Notes: generated by a model not told the origin, from the sequence alone. A stretch of 28,659 nt of DNA from a bacterium (GCA_025774805.1 JALGZR010000080.1:1-28659); one strand, 5' to 3'; shown: positions 1-8,720, counted from the first letter of the stretch. A program made the numbers and translations.

Positions 1-51
1 GAGCCCGGACCGCGTATCAGGATGCGCGCTGTGTCCCGCCCTCCGGCATTT
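1..51. other. non-coding window edge
   Basis: Short stretch beyond the stop codon of the first minus-strand gene. I see no terminator hairpin with a T-run and no start of another gene. Confidence 0.4.
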
Positions 52-2124
52 CTACTCCGACCCGGGACCCTCCGGGGCGCTCCCGCCCCGCTGCCGCCGG
101 AGGTGCGCGAGGAACTCCCGGGCCTGCGGGTCCGAGGGATCCAGTGCGAGCGACCGCTCGACGGACGCGATCGCCTCGTCCAACCGCGCCTGGTAGAACA
201 GTGCAACGCCGAGGTTGTAATGGGCCGCGGCCATCTCCGGTTCGAGACGGATCGCCTCGCGGAGGTGTCCCTCCCCCTCCTCGCTCCGGCCCGATTCGAG
301 AAGCAGGGCGCCGAGGTTGTAGTGGGCCTCGGGGAGCTCGGGCGCCAGACGCAGCGCGTCGCGCAGGGCCGCCTCCGCCTCGGCCGGGCGGCCCTGTTCG
401 GTGTGCGCGACCGCCAGGTAGTACATCGCGTTCGCCCGGACCTCGCGCAGGTGTTCCTTCCCCGCCCGCGACGTCGCGTCGACCGCGAGCACCTTCTCGA
501 GGTGTGCCTCCGCCTGGGCGTACTCACCCCTCCGAACCAGGCACTGCCCCAGATCCGTGAGCGCTTCGGCGTTGAGCGGGGCCCGCTCGACGATTCGACG
601 GAGGTGCTCCTCCGCCTTTCCCCACTCCTCGCGGCCCAGATAGAGCGTCGCCAGCTTCTCCTCGAGCCGCAGGGATCGGAAGAGGCCCCAGCGCTCGGTC
701 CACTCGAGGTGCCCGATCGCCTGCTCGGCCAGTGGCGCCGCCTGCGGATCGCCGAGGGAGGTCGCCACCCGATAGCGCTCGAACCCGGCGTAGCCCAGGT
801 GCTTGTGGTACTGGACCATTCCGCTGTGCACCGAGAACGCCAGGAACAGGACCATCAGCGTCGCGAACACCCGGCCGGCGGGACGGAGGCGGCCGTTCCG
901 CTTCAACGCGCGGTCGATGATCTCGACGTTCGGCCGGTGGAAGAGTCGCAGGAACACGGCCACCGCGTACGCCACCGCCCCCCCCAGACCGATGGTGAGC
1001 AGGAAAGGAATCGCGTCGTAGAGCTGGCGATAGACCGCCAGCGTGGCCACGAACACCACGGCCATGAGGAGCTCTTCCAGGGCACTGAAGTGATACGTCC
1101 GCTCGGGCATTCCGCTGCGGGCGTACGCGACGATCCCGAGCAGCCCCGCCGCCATCAGGAAGGGCACCAGGTCGAACCGGCCCGCCCACCACTGCTGCGC
1201 GCCGGGCCAGAAGAGGGCGACCAGGAGCGCGACCGCGAAGAGAGCGAGGCTGAGGAGAATCCACCGTCCCTCGTAGAGCCGGCGGAACGTGGGGCGGGTC
1301 CAGCCGTAATGCAGCGCGTTCTCCGGGCAGGAGCTCACGCAGTCGAGGTCCTTCAGGCAGCGCGGGTTCACGATGGTCCCGTGCTTCGCGACCTCCTCGT
1401 GGACGCGAACGTCGGACGTGCAGACGGCGGTGCACGTGCCGCACTGGGCGCACTTGTCGTCGACGACGATCCGTCCCGGGGCGAACCGATCGGCGATCAT
1501 GAAGAGCACGCCGTACGGACACCCGTACGTGCAGAAGGCGCGGGAACCGAGCACGTACACGATGAGGAAACCGCAGACGAGAAACGTCAGCGCCGTGATC
1601 CAGGGATCGGGAAGGTTTCTCCAAAAATCGGTCGTCACGAAGGAGCTGATGCCGTCGAGATCGGTCTGGGTCCGGAGCGCAGGGAACGCCCGCCCTTCCC
1701 ACATCCGGACGATCTGCGGCCAGCCGAACATGTAGAGGAGCACCAGCGGCGGCACGAACAGGAGAATCCGCGAGCGGATCATCCGCGGGCGCACCTTGAG
1801 CTTTTTCAAAAGCCAAGAGGAGTACTCCTGGAGGGTCATCATGTGGCAGCCCCAGGAGCAGAAGAACCGTCCAAAAATGAACGTGGCGATCGTGACGAGC
1901 AACATCAGGAGGAATCCGGCGGTCACGATGCCGAGCTCGGCCGTGAACATCACCTCGTGCAGCTCGAGGGGGGCGAGCGTCTTCCCGGCGATGAGCCAGT
2001 GCGCCACGTGCAGGGAAATGAGCACGTAGACCATCGTGAGCGTGAAGGCCCTCCACTTCGTGTACTTGGAGGTCGGCAGCGGTTGCGGGATCGCCTTGGT
2101 GCGCGCTTTCTTGGCCATGCTCAT
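52..2124 (-). CDS. NapH/CcoG-like 4Fe-4S polyferredoxin membrane protein with C-terminal TPR repeats
   Basis: A predicted membrane electron-transfer protein of about 690 residues. Hydrophobic segments flank two paired-Cys motifs of the NapH/CcoG (RdxA) type, FCSWGC (C89, C93) and CTYGCPYG (C198, C202). A ferredoxin region follows with CAQCGTCTAVC (C225-C235) and a second, less regular set, CLKDLDCVSSCP (from C256). Further membrane segments lie at about 285-420. From about residue 480 to the end are tandem TPR units, recognisable by repeats such as AHYNLGVALFYQARLDEA. NapH-type proteins usually end after the ferredoxin part, so the TPR tail is an added interaction module. I chose the ATG at 2124, with GGGAAG upstream; ATG 2118 and GTG 2151 are alternatives. 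It follows the DUF362 gene by about 73 bp and is probably cotranscribed with it. The electron donor and acceptor are not known. Confidence 0.85.
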   Translation of the reverse strand: MSMAKKARTKAIPQPLPTSKYTKWRAFTLTMVYVLISLHVAHWLIAGKTLAPLELHEVMFTAELGIVTAGFLLMLLVTIATFIFGRFFCSWGCHMMTLQEYSSWLLKKLKVRPRMIRSRILLFVPPLVLLYMFGWPQIVRMWEGRAFPALRTQTDLDGISSFVTTDFWRNLPDPWITALTFLVCGFLIVYVLGSRAFCTYGCPYGVLFMIADRFAPGRIVVDDKCAQCGTCTAVCTSDVRVHEEVAKHGTIVNPRCLKDLDCVSSCPENALHYGWTRPTFRRLYEGRWILLSLALFAVALLVALFWPGAQQWWAGRFDLVPFLMAAGLLGIVAYARSGMPERTYHFSALEELLMAVVFVATLAVYRQLYDAIPFLLTIGLGGAVAYAVAVFLRLFHRPNVEIIDRALKRNGRLRPAGRVFATLMVLFLAFSVHSGMVQYHKHLGYAGFERYRVATSLGDPQAAPLAEQAIGHLEWTERWGLFRSLRLEEKLATLYLGREEWGKAEEHLRRIVERAPLNAEALTDLGQCLVRRGEYAQAEAHLEKVLAVDATSRAGKEHLREVRANAMYYLAVAHTEQGRPAEAEAALRDALRLAPELPEAHYNLGALLLESGRSEEGEGHLREAIRLEPEMAAAHYNLGVALFYQARLDEAIASVERSLALDPSDPQAREFLAHLRRQRGGSAPEGPGSE

Positions 2125-2197
2125 GTCTTCCCGATGGGGCTCGATCGGCACGACGGGCGTACCCCGGCGATCGAAGCGCTCGCGAGAGGCCGGGCTC

Positions 2198-4006
2198 TCA
2201 CCGGAGGATCGTCACCTTCCCGGAGATCGGGTTTCCGGTCCCCGTCACACGGAAGAAGTACGTCCCGGGCGGCACGCGCCGCCCGCTGCTGTCCCTTCCG
2301 TTCCAGAGTGCTTCGTTCTCCTCGTCCGCCCACAGGCGGGCCGGTATCGAACGCAGGAGCCTCCCCGCCGCGTCGTAGACGTCCAACCGGCCCTCGCCTC
2401 CGCTTCGCGAGAGGAAGCGGATCGCGGTCCCCTCGCCGGAGGGATTGGGGAAGACGCCGAGAGGGGCCGGCGCGTCCGGCACCGCCGGAACGGGATCGAT
2501 GCTCACGAGATCGCAGGTGTTGGCCTGGATCTGGTCCAGCTGGTTCGTCACGGTGATGCCGGCCGTGAGCATCTCGTCCATGGAGGCGTCGAGGTACTCC
2601 CGGAACTCGCTCGTGGAGTCCGCCGGATCCTGCATGGGATAGGACGGGTGGCCGTTCGCGACGATGGTCGGAACGAGAATGTTCGTGGTCGCCCAGATGT
2701 CGAGCGCCACCGGATCCCATCCCGCCACCAGCTTGTCGACCCGCGTGGCATCCCCGTACGGGCACCACGGTCCGCCGCTCGGGTGGGCCAGGATGTAGAT
2801 GCAGTCGAGGATGTTGAGATCCGCCATGCGCACCTGCGACAGGAACGTCCCCTGACCGCCGTGGCGCACCGCGGCGTGCGCGTTGGTCATCAGCCCGGTC
2901 GTCATCGTTCCCATGTGATTCTTGACGGCGGCGGTCACGCCGTACACCGCCCCGTGGCACTTCAGCACCGGGACGTTGAGGAACGTCAGGTTGGAGTCGT
3001 CGTACTCCTCGAGGACCGGATTCCAGATTCCGTGCTTCAGGCTCACATACTTCCCGCCGGGGGTCTCGAACTTGGGGTAGGAGACCTTGAGCGGGGGCAT
3101 TGTCAGCCGGGGGCCGACCACGTAGCCGTCCTGCATGTCCCCCTCGGAGTACTCGTACACCCGGGTCACGCGGATCTCGTCCCACAGATACGAGCCTACG
3201 GGATGTCCGAGCCCCGCGAAGTGGCTCACGACGTCGATCGCGGACTGCGTCGTGTCCTCCGCGTTGCTTCTCGGCCAGTCGAGCGTTCCGTACCCCTGGG
3301 TGTTCTCGACGACGACGACCTCGCCCAGGAATCCGTCCGGGTGCTCCAGGACGCGCGCGATGAGACCTCGCAGAAGGTCGGTGTTCGTTCCCCCGCGCTG
3401 GTTCCACTGCGAGTTGATCTTGATCAGAACGACGTCCCTGGTGCCGACCACGCCGTCCGGGCCCGACTCGGGACCGGAGACCGCGGAGCGGTAGAATTTC
3501 AGTCCCCCCGCCCCCATGCAGGCGATGAGGCCGTCGAGACCGAGGTGATGGTCTCCCGAGGGCCCCCCGGCGTCCTCGACGACGTAGAGCTGCGCGGTGT
3601 AGTCCCCCCTCGGCGCGAGGGGGGGTCCGTCCGGGACCGCCGGGACCCTCGTCGAGTCGGCGAACCCCCCGAGGCACAGAACGGCCACGCCGGCGGCGTA
3701 GGTCGCGAGGCGGGGCCGCCCTCTCCCGAGGTGGCGGATGGCCCGGTGCAGCAGATAGGCGAGCGGGAGACCGAGCAGAACCTGCACGCTTCCCAGGGCG
3801 GCCTGCTGGCAGGGATAGGTGATCCGGGACGGCCTCCTCCCCGATCGCAGGGTCAGCCAGAGGAGTGAAAGGACCCCCAGAATAACCGGAGGAAGGGTGA
3901 GTCGACGGGCCCATCGCCCCAAGGGGCCAGACGGGTGCCCGTTCTCCGGCGGTTCTTTGGGGATGTCAGGTCGTCCGTGCTTTCGGCATCGGTCGGAAGA
4001 AGTCAT
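2198..4006 (-). CDS. DUF362 domain protein with N-terminal membrane region and C-terminal FlgD-like domain
   Basis: About 602 residues. The N-terminal 120 residues hold roughly three hydrophobic segments and the motif ITYPCQQAALGS, which often precedes DUF362 domains. The central part (about 125-490) is DUF362-like, with features such as VLIKINSQWNQRGGTNTD, FLNVPVLKCHG, AAVKNHMG and GWDPVALD. DUF362 proteins often accompany iron-sulphur proteins, but their biochemical role is poorly known. Residues about 515-602 look like a FlgD-type Ig domain (FPNPSGEG, VYDAAGRLLRSI, SSGRRVPPGTYFFRV), of the sort found at the C-terminus of secreted proteins in FCB-group bacteria. ATG 4006 is preceded by AAAGGACGGG; GTG 4009 is directly adjacent and equally possible. 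It is the first gene of a two-gene minus-strand unit with the polyferredoxin. The exposed tail implies the DUF362 part is outside the cytoplasm. Confidence 0.82.
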   Translation of the reverse strand: MTSSDRCRKHGRPDIPKEPPENGHPSGPLGRWARRLTLPPVILGVLSLLWLTLRSGRRPSRITYPCQQAALGSVQVLLGLPLAYLLHRAIRHLGRGRPRLATYAAGVAVLCLGGFADSTRVPAVPDGPPLAPRGDYTAQLYVVEDAGGPSGDHHLGLDGLIACMGAGGLKFYRSAVSGPESGPDGVVGTRDVVLIKINSQWNQRGGTNTDLLRGLIARVLEHPDGFLGEVVVVENTQGYGTLDWPRSNAEDTTQSAIDVVSHFAGLGHPVGSYLWDEIRVTRVYEYSEGDMQDGYVVGPRLTMPPLKVSYPKFETPGGKYVSLKHGIWNPVLEEYDDSNLTFLNVPVLKCHGAVYGVTAAVKNHMGTMTTGLMTNAHAAVRHGGQGTFLSQVRMADLNILDCIYILAHPSGGPWCPYGDATRVDKLVAGWDPVALDIWATTNILVPTIVANGHPSYPMQDPADSTSEFREYLDASMDEMLTAGITVTNQLDQIQANTCDLVSIDPVPAVPDAPAPLGVFPNPSGEGTAIRFLSRSGGEGRLDVYDAAGRLLRSIPARLWADEENEALWNGRDSSGRRVPPGTYFFRVTGTGNPISGKVTILR

Positions 4007-4286
4007 CACGCGACCCGTCCTTTCTCTGCCGCCGTCCCTGCGTCGGAGCCGGTGAGGGCTCCGCGCACCGTCGGGCGGTGCGCCCGGAAGGGGGGGGTGG
4101 TCCGGTAGGGGTGGCGGAGCACGATAGGCTGCTCTTCCATTCTGTCATTCTAGACCCCGAGCGGCAACCGCGTCCCGGATGTCCCCGGACCCGCGGAAGG
4201 GCCCCGGGGTGTCGTCCACGCAGGCGGGCGGTTCCACCGGAGTCGACGCGGGATCCGGGTCACCGACTCTGCCGACCTCACCGCTC

Positions 4287-4300
4287 GGCGGATCTCCGCC
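4287..4300. repeat. inverted repeat GGCGGA-TC-TCCGCC
   Basis: A 6-bp inverted repeat with a 2-bp spacer, sharing its half-site with the palindrome at 4341-4359. It could be a regulator-binding site; with so small a loop it is unlikely to be an RNA hairpin. Confidence 0.35.
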
Positions 4301-4340
4301 TCCGTTCCCAGGATATCGGACTCGCGAAGGGTTGGCCTTT

Positions 4341-4359
4341 ATCCGCCAGCGAGGCGGAT
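4341..4359. promoter_or_regulatory. palindrome ATCCGCC-N5-GGCGGAT
   Basis: A perfect 7-bp inverted repeat with a 5-base centre, about 250 bp upstream of the kinase start. There is no T-run on either strand, so an operator is at least as likely as a terminator. Confidence 0.4.
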
Positions 4360-4430
4360 TCACGGTGTCCTCGAAACCAGGCCTTCGACCCGGACCGCGC
4401 GGCAGGAAGGAATGGTCCGCTGGACTCGAC

Positions 4431-4481
4431 GCCGGAGTCCCGCCGGAGTATTCATGGGCCGAAGCTCATTTGCGCCGGAGT
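4431..4481 (+). repeat. three direct copies of GCCGGAGT at helical spacing
   Basis: GCCGGAGT occurs at 4431-4438, 4442-4449 and 4474-4481, with starts 11 and 32 bases apart (about one and three DNA turns). A related CCGGAGT lies at 4237. The cluster is 125-180 bp upstream of the kinase start, where an activator array could sit. Confidence 0.35.
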
Positions 4482-4607
4482 TTTTCCCCCGGTCGGCCTG
4501 CGCGGGGGGGCGGAGCGGAAGTGCCGTTGGATCCGCCCACCCTCGGGGCCCGAGGATAGCCTCTCGCGCGTGGGCCGGTGCAGCAGGCTCCGCCGTGAGG
4601 TCTCTGT

Positions 4608-6143
4608 ATGAGACCCAAGATCGGCCATCAGCTGGTACTGGCCGTGGGATTCGTCTCACTGGCGGTCTTCAGTGTCCTCGCCTACTCCCTGGTCGGCTCG
4701 CATCAAAAAGCGATGCTCGATCAGATGAACCAGCAGGCCGATCAGCTCACCGAGACCATCAAGAGCAGCACCCGCCACGCGATGCTCCAAAACCACCCCG
4801 AGAGTGTCCACCGGATCATCGACACCATCGGCCGGCAGAAGGGGATTCGTAAGGTCCGGATCTTCAACAAGGAAGGACAGATCATTTACTCCCCGGACAA
4901 GTCCGCCGTCGGCACCTTCGTCGACAAGCGAGCGGAGGCCTGCTTCAACTGTCACGTGGCCGACGCGCCCCTCGAACGCCTCCCCATGCAGCAGCGGACC
5001 CGTACCTTCCGGGAAAGCGGTGGACGCAGAAGCATGGGCATCATCAGCCCGATCTACAACGAACCCGCCTGCTGGCAGGCCGCCTGCCACGCCCACAGCC
5101 CTGATCAGTCCGTGCTCGGTGTGCTGGATCTCACCATGTCGCTGGAAGGCGTGGACCGCCAGATACTGAGCAGCCGGAACGGGGTCATCCTGCTCACCGC
5201 CATCTCCATCCTGGGCACGAGTACCATCATTTGGCTTCTCTTCCACTTTCTCGTGGGCAAACCCGTCCGGGAGCTCGTGGACGCGACCCAGAGCGTCGGT
5301 AGCGGGGACTTCACCTATCGGATCGACGTCAAGCGGAACGACGAGCTGGGACAGCTGGGACGCTCTTTCAACGAGATGACCCAAAGAGTCACCGAGGCCC
5401 AGTCTCAACTCTACCAGTCGAACAAGCTGGCGTCGGTCGGGAGGCTCGCGGCGGGAATCGCCCACGAGCTCAACAACCCGTTGACCGGAATCCTGACGTT
5501 CAGCAGCCTCCTCACGAAGCGTACCGGCAACGACGAAGGCGTCCGCGACGATCTCGAGGTGATTGTCCGGGAGGCGAAGCGTTGTCGCAGCATCGTCAAA
5601 GGGCTGCTGGACTTTTCGAGACAGGCTCGACCGCGCAAGAGCGATGTGGATTTCAACCAGATTCTCGGTCGGGCCCTGGGGATCGTGGACCATCAGCTCA
5701 GCGTGAACAACATCACGGTTGTCCGGAACTTCACCGAGCCGCTCCCGGCGGTTCGGGTGGACTCGGACCAGATGATCCAGGTGCTGATCAATCTCCTGGT
5801 CAACGCCTCGGATGCCATCGGACCGAACGGTGGACGGATCGTCGTAGGCACCGATGTCCGGGAGAGGGAGAGCGGTCGGTGTGTGAGGGTCCGGGTGGAG
5901 GACAGCGGCTGCGGGATTCCCGCCCCGGATTTGGAGAGGATCTTCGAACCCTTCTTCACGACCAAGGGAACCGAGGGGACCGGACTGGGCCTCTCGGTGG
6001 TCTGGGGGATCATCCACGAGCACGACGGCACGATCACCGTTGACAGCGAGCCTGGGCGCGGCACCACGATCACCGCTTGTTTCCCGATCCATCAGATTTC
6101 GACTTCGGATGTCGAGGAGCTCGGCCATGAGCGAACTGCGTGA
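4608..6143 (+). CDS. sensor histidine kinase with c-type haem motifs in the periplasmic domain
   Basis: 511 residues. TM1 is at about 8-30 and TM2 at 192-216, enclosing a periplasmic domain of about 160 residues. That domain contains CFNCH (C112, C115, H116) and a second motif CWQAACH (C155, C160, H161; spacing CX4CH), both of which could attach haem c. A HAMP linker follows at about 214-267, then a HisKA domain with the phospho-acceptor in GIAHELNNPLTG (H286), and an HATPase domain with the N-box LINLLVNASDAIG, G1 DSGCGIP, FEPFFTTK and GTGLGLS. The ATG has GAGG 7 bases upstream. Its end overlaps the response regulator gene by 17 bases. Known periplasmic haem c sensor domains in metal- and sulphate-reducing bacteria suggest redox or gas sensing. 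Here it would report on the respiratory complex encoded downstream. Confidence 0.93.
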   Translation: MRPKIGHQLVLAVGFVSLAVFSVLAYSLVGSHQKAMLDQMNQQADQLTETIKSSTRHAMLQNHPESVHRIIDTIGRQKGIRKVRIFNKEGQIIYSPDKSAVGTFVDKRAEACFNCHVADAPLERLPMQQRTRTFRESGGRRSMGIISPIYNEPACWQAACHAHSPDQSVLGVLDLTMSLEGVDRQILSSRNGVILLTAISILGTSTIIWLLFHFLVGKPVRELVDATQSVGSGDFTYRIDVKRNDELGQLGRSFNEMTQRVTEAQSQLYQSNKLASVGRLAAGIAHELNNPLTGILTFSSLLTKRTGNDEGVRDDLEVIVREAKRCRSIVKGLLDFSRQARPRKSDVDFNQILGRALGIVDHQLSVNNITVVRNFTEPLPAVRVDSDQMIQVLINLLVNASDAIGPNGGRIVVGTDVRERESGRCVRVRVEDSGCGIPAPDLERIFEPFFTTKGTEGTGLGLSVVWGIIHEHDGTITVDSEPGRGTTITACFPIHQISTSDVEELGHERTA

Positions 6144-6924
6144 TCTCCTCGTCGTCGAAGACGAGCCTGTCGTCCGTCAGGCCGCCAAGCGAGTCCTCCA
6201 GCCGGAGGGGTGGAGCGTCGACGTGGCAACGGATGTGGCGGGCGCCCGCGAGAAGATGGCCCAGGCCACCTACAAGATCATCCTCTCCGACCTCAAGCTT
6301 CCGGGGTCCCCCGGATTCGAGCTGATTCAGGCGGCCAAGGAGATGGACAGCGCAACCCAGGTCATCATGATTACGGGCTACGCTACGCTGGAATACGCCA
6401 TCAAGTCCCTCGAACTCGGCGCCTTCGACTTCGTACCCAAGCCCTTCGATCCCTACGAGCTGCTTGGCGTCGTGCGCCGCGGGCTCCGTTTCCGGAGCCG
6501 GTTGACCCGGAAGGAGGGCGCCGGGGCGGTGTGCGAGCTGCAGGCCGCGGACGGCGAGCCCTCCGGCGAGCGCTTCCTTCTGGGCCGGCACGCATGGGTG
6601 CTCCTCGATGAGGACGGCTCGGCGAAATGCGGAGTCGCCGACTCGTTCGCCGGGACCGTGGACGACGTGGAGACGATCGAGCTGCCGGGGGTCGAACAAC
6701 GTCTCGCCCAGGGCGACCGAATGGCACGAATCGTCTCGCGGGATCGGCTGGTCCATCGCGTATGGGCACCGCTGGCCGGTCTCGTCATTGCAACCAATCC
6801 ACGACTCAACGACGACGCGGATCTCATCAGCCGAGATCCTTATCGCACCGGATGGTTGGTCCAGATCATCCCCGATCGTCCCGACAAGGAGCTGAAGCTG
6901 CTGAAGCGACAGTCGCAGATGTGA
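6127..6924 (+). CDS. response regulator with GcvH-like output domain lacking the lipoyl lysine
   Basis: 265 residues. Residues 1-125 form a receiver domain with the acidic pair E11/D12, phospho-acceptor D55 (SDLKLPG), T83 and K105. Residues about 150-250 align closely with the glycine cleavage H protein: GRHAWVLLDEDG, the ELPGVEQRLAQGD segment, WAPLAG and the C-terminal DPYRTGWLVQI. The lysine that carries lipoate in GcvH is absent; its position is R or D depending on a one-residue gap, and there is no Lys in that segment. There is no DNA-binding, AAA+ or enzymatic output domain, so the output is probably a protein contact. The start overlaps the kinase gene and has GAGGAG 7 bases upstream. 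The kinase is the probable phosphodonor. The receiver is clear; the function of the output domain is unknown. Confidence 0.9.
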   Translation: MSELRDLLVVEDEPVVRQAAKRVLQPEGWSVDVATDVAGAREKMAQATYKIILSDLKLPGSPGFELIQAAKEMDSATQVIMITGYATLEYAIKSLELGAFDFVPKPFDPYELLGVVRRGLRFRSRLTRKEGAGAVCELQAADGEPSGERFLLGRHAWVLLDEDGSAKCGVADSFAGTVDDVETIELPGVEQRLAQGDRMARIVSRDRLVHRVWAPLAGLVIATNPRLNDDADLISRDPYRTGWLVQIIPDRPDKELKLLKRQSQM

Positions 6925-6953
6925 CGACCCCGCCACAAGTGAAGGAGACGTCG

Positions 6954-8140
6954 ATGTTGGAGAAGGTGCCATAGTCCCGCAGATTGTCATACTCACGTTT
7001 GCCGCGTTCGTCATCATCGACCTGCTGCTGCGACTGGCCTTCAGGAAGCGGGACGAGGCACGCGCGCGGAGGGAACGCCACGAAGCCCTCGACCTCGGCC
7101 TCACCCTGGAGTTTGCGGACGAGGCCGCGAGCCTCAAGCGCGTCGAGGTCGTTGATCCGAGAGCGAAGATCCTGGCCGTGGACGACGAGCCGGTCGTGCT
7201 CGACAGCTTTCGGAAGATCCTGGTCCTGGAGGGCTTCTCTGTCGACACGGTGGAAACCGGGTCGGAGGCCCTGGGGTTGATCCGCGAGCACGAATACGAT
7301 TTCGTCTTTACCGATCTCAAGATGCCCACGATGGACGGGCTCGAGGTGACGAAGGCAGTCAAACACCTGCGACCCGACATCGACGTGGTGATGATCACGG
7401 GATACGCGACAATCGAGTCGGCCGTCGATGCCATGAAGTACGGGGCCATGGACTACGTTCAGAAGCCCTTCTCCGCGGACGAACTGGCCGGCTTCGCGGC
7501 AAAACTGCTGATCCGCCGGCAGGCTCGACTCGAGGGGCTGAACCCGCCCAAGGTTCGCCTCATCACTCCCGATTCGGCGGAAGAAGAGTCCGCTCGCGTC
7601 ATCAACGTTCCCGGAGGCATATACGTCTCCCGGGAGCACGTCTGGGTCGGGGTGGAGATCAACGGAGAGGCCCGTGTCGGTCTCGACGACTTCGCCCGCA
7701 AGACCCTGGTGGAGTGTGACGAGATCGAGTTCCCCCGAAAGGGTCGCCGAGTTGTCAAGGGAAGGCCCCTCTTTTCGATCAGGCGGGGAGAGTATCAGAT
7801 GATCTTTCCGTCCCCGCTTACTGGAAAGATCTCGAAAGTAAACCACGACCTGGACTTCTACCTCGATGTGCTCTCGATGCGACCCTTCGCCGATGCGTGG
7901 ATCTGCTCCGTCCTGCCGGAGGAGCTGGGCAGCGACCTCGTAGATCTCAAGATCGGCGCCGAGGCGATCCCTCTCTACGAGGAGGACATTCGTGTGTTCG
8001 CCAAGGCAGCCTCCGCGAAGGAGCGGGAGACCGGTGCGTCTCCCGCCGCAGAAGCGAAGATCGGCGACATGGAGCGGGCACGCCGGGATCGGGCGTGGGA
8101 GACCTTTGCCGAGTGCTTTCTGGGAGATGGTGGGCAATGA
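6954..8140 (+). CDS. membrane-anchored response regulator with GcvH-like domain; 5' end disrupted by an apparent frameshift
   Basis: The coding frame covers at least 6983-8140. It encodes an N-terminal membrane segment (QIVILTFAAFVIIDLLLRL), a charged linker, a receiver domain starting at KILAVDDEPVVLD with the phospho-acceptor Asp (FTDLKMPTMDG) near 7313, and a GcvH-like domain at about 7601-7915 (YVSREHVWVGVEING, FPSPLTGKI). The lipoyl lysine position is Glu. No ATG, GTG or TTG occurs in this frame upstream of the membrane segment. A well-placed AAGGAG and ATG at 6954 are one frame off and reach TAG at 6972 after six codons. A single missing base between 6957 and 6975 would restore the gene. 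An in-frame GTG at 7178 would cut off the first beta strand of the receiver. The 3' end overlaps the next gene (ATGA). Confidence 0.75.
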
Positions 8141-8694
8141 CGACCGGCATGGAGAAGGATCAGTACCCGCCACCGCGACGCGGGCGTAGAGCTCATCCCA
8201 CCCCGGCCCGCCTGACTCTGGCGGTCGGAATCCTGGCCCTACTGCCGGCTTTGGTCGCCTCGGGTTCGGAATTGGACGAGGGGACCGCGCCGCCGGAGGT
8301 GATCTTCCGACGCGCCTCGGTAGGCGATGTCGAATTCCCTCATGCTTTGCACACCGAGGACGTCGGCGTCGACTGTGTCGAGTGCCACCACGAAACAAAC
8401 GCGGCTCGCCTCGACATACCCCACGAGGCTTACTTCAACGATTCATGGACCGACTGCCAATGCTGTCATCAGGGAGCGCAGGTGGCAGGAAAGTCGCGGG
8501 CCTGCTCCGCCTGCCACCCGGCAAGCCCGACCGGTATCGCGGACGAGAGCATGAGCTCCAAGGTCGTGATCCACATCAGATGCTGGCAATGCCACGAAAT
8601 CGGGGTGGGCGCGGAAGCCAGTCGTGAGTGCGCTTTCTGCCACCAAGCTTCTCGCGCGGCGAGCGGGACCGGGACGGCCTTCCCGAACGACTGA
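8137..8694 (+). CDS. periplasmic pentahaem cytochrome c of the Hmc/Qrc-like complex
   Basis: 185 residues. A charged N-terminus precedes a hydrophobic export or anchor segment at about 25-42. Five CXXCH motifs follow: CVECH (C80), CQCCH (C107), CSACH (C123), CWQCH (C149) and CAFCH (C165). Upstream histidines such as FPHALH are suitable axial ligands, as in cytochrome c3/c7-type proteins. The ATG at 8137 overlaps the preceding stop codon, so translation is probably coupled. It precedes genes for a four-cluster ferredoxin and an NrfD-type subunit. This is the order found in Hmc, Qrc and related membrane complexes, where the multihaem subunit exchanges electrons with periplasmic cytochromes. It is much smaller than the hexadecahaem HmcA, so it is an analogue in position rather than that protein. 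Confidence 0.9.
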   Translation: MTTGMEKDQYPPPRRGRRAHPTPARLTLAVGILALLPALVASGSELDEGTAPPEVIFRRASVGDVEFPHALHTEDVGVDCVECHHETNAARLDIPHEAYFNDSWTDCQCCHQGAQVAGKSRACSACHPASPTGIADESMSSKVVIHIRCWQCHEIGVGAEASRECAFCHQASRAASGTGTAFPND

Positions 8695-8720
8695 CGACGA
8701 ATCTCCGGAGGAGTGGGTCC

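Larger units (their letters stand above)
4010..4607. other. divergent intergenic region (promoters expected for both flanking operons)
   Basis: About 600 bases between two divergently transcribed genes. Small ORFs on both strands have no recognisable product, compositional support or good ribosome sites. The region contains two inverted repeats built on GGCGGA/TCCGCC and several copies of CCGGAGT (annotated separately). I could not place a convincing sigma-70 or sigma-54 promoter by eye. Confidence 0.6.

Noticed and set aside
22-2556. 844-codon plus-strand ORF opposite the polyferredoxin and DUF362 genes
   Set aside because: Its translation is Arg/His/Pro-rich with no recognisable motif, while the minus strand encodes clear ferredoxin, TPR and DUF362 signatures. 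It is a GC-driven antisense shadow.
2036-3868. 610-codon plus-strand ORF and a 597-codon alternative minus frame over the DUF362 gene
   Set aside because: Low-complexity Arg/Gly/Pro composition; only one minus frame gives DUF362 and FlgD-like motifs.
4455-4473. possible sigma-54 promoter (TGGGCC ... TTTGCG) upstream of the kinase
   Set aside because: The GG and GC elements are 13 bases apart instead of 10, which is incompatible with sigma-54 recognition.
4078-4611. 177-codon ORF and other small ORFs in the divergent intergenic region
   Set aside because: No ribosome site, no motifs and overlapping alternatives on both strands; this is better read as regulatory DNA.
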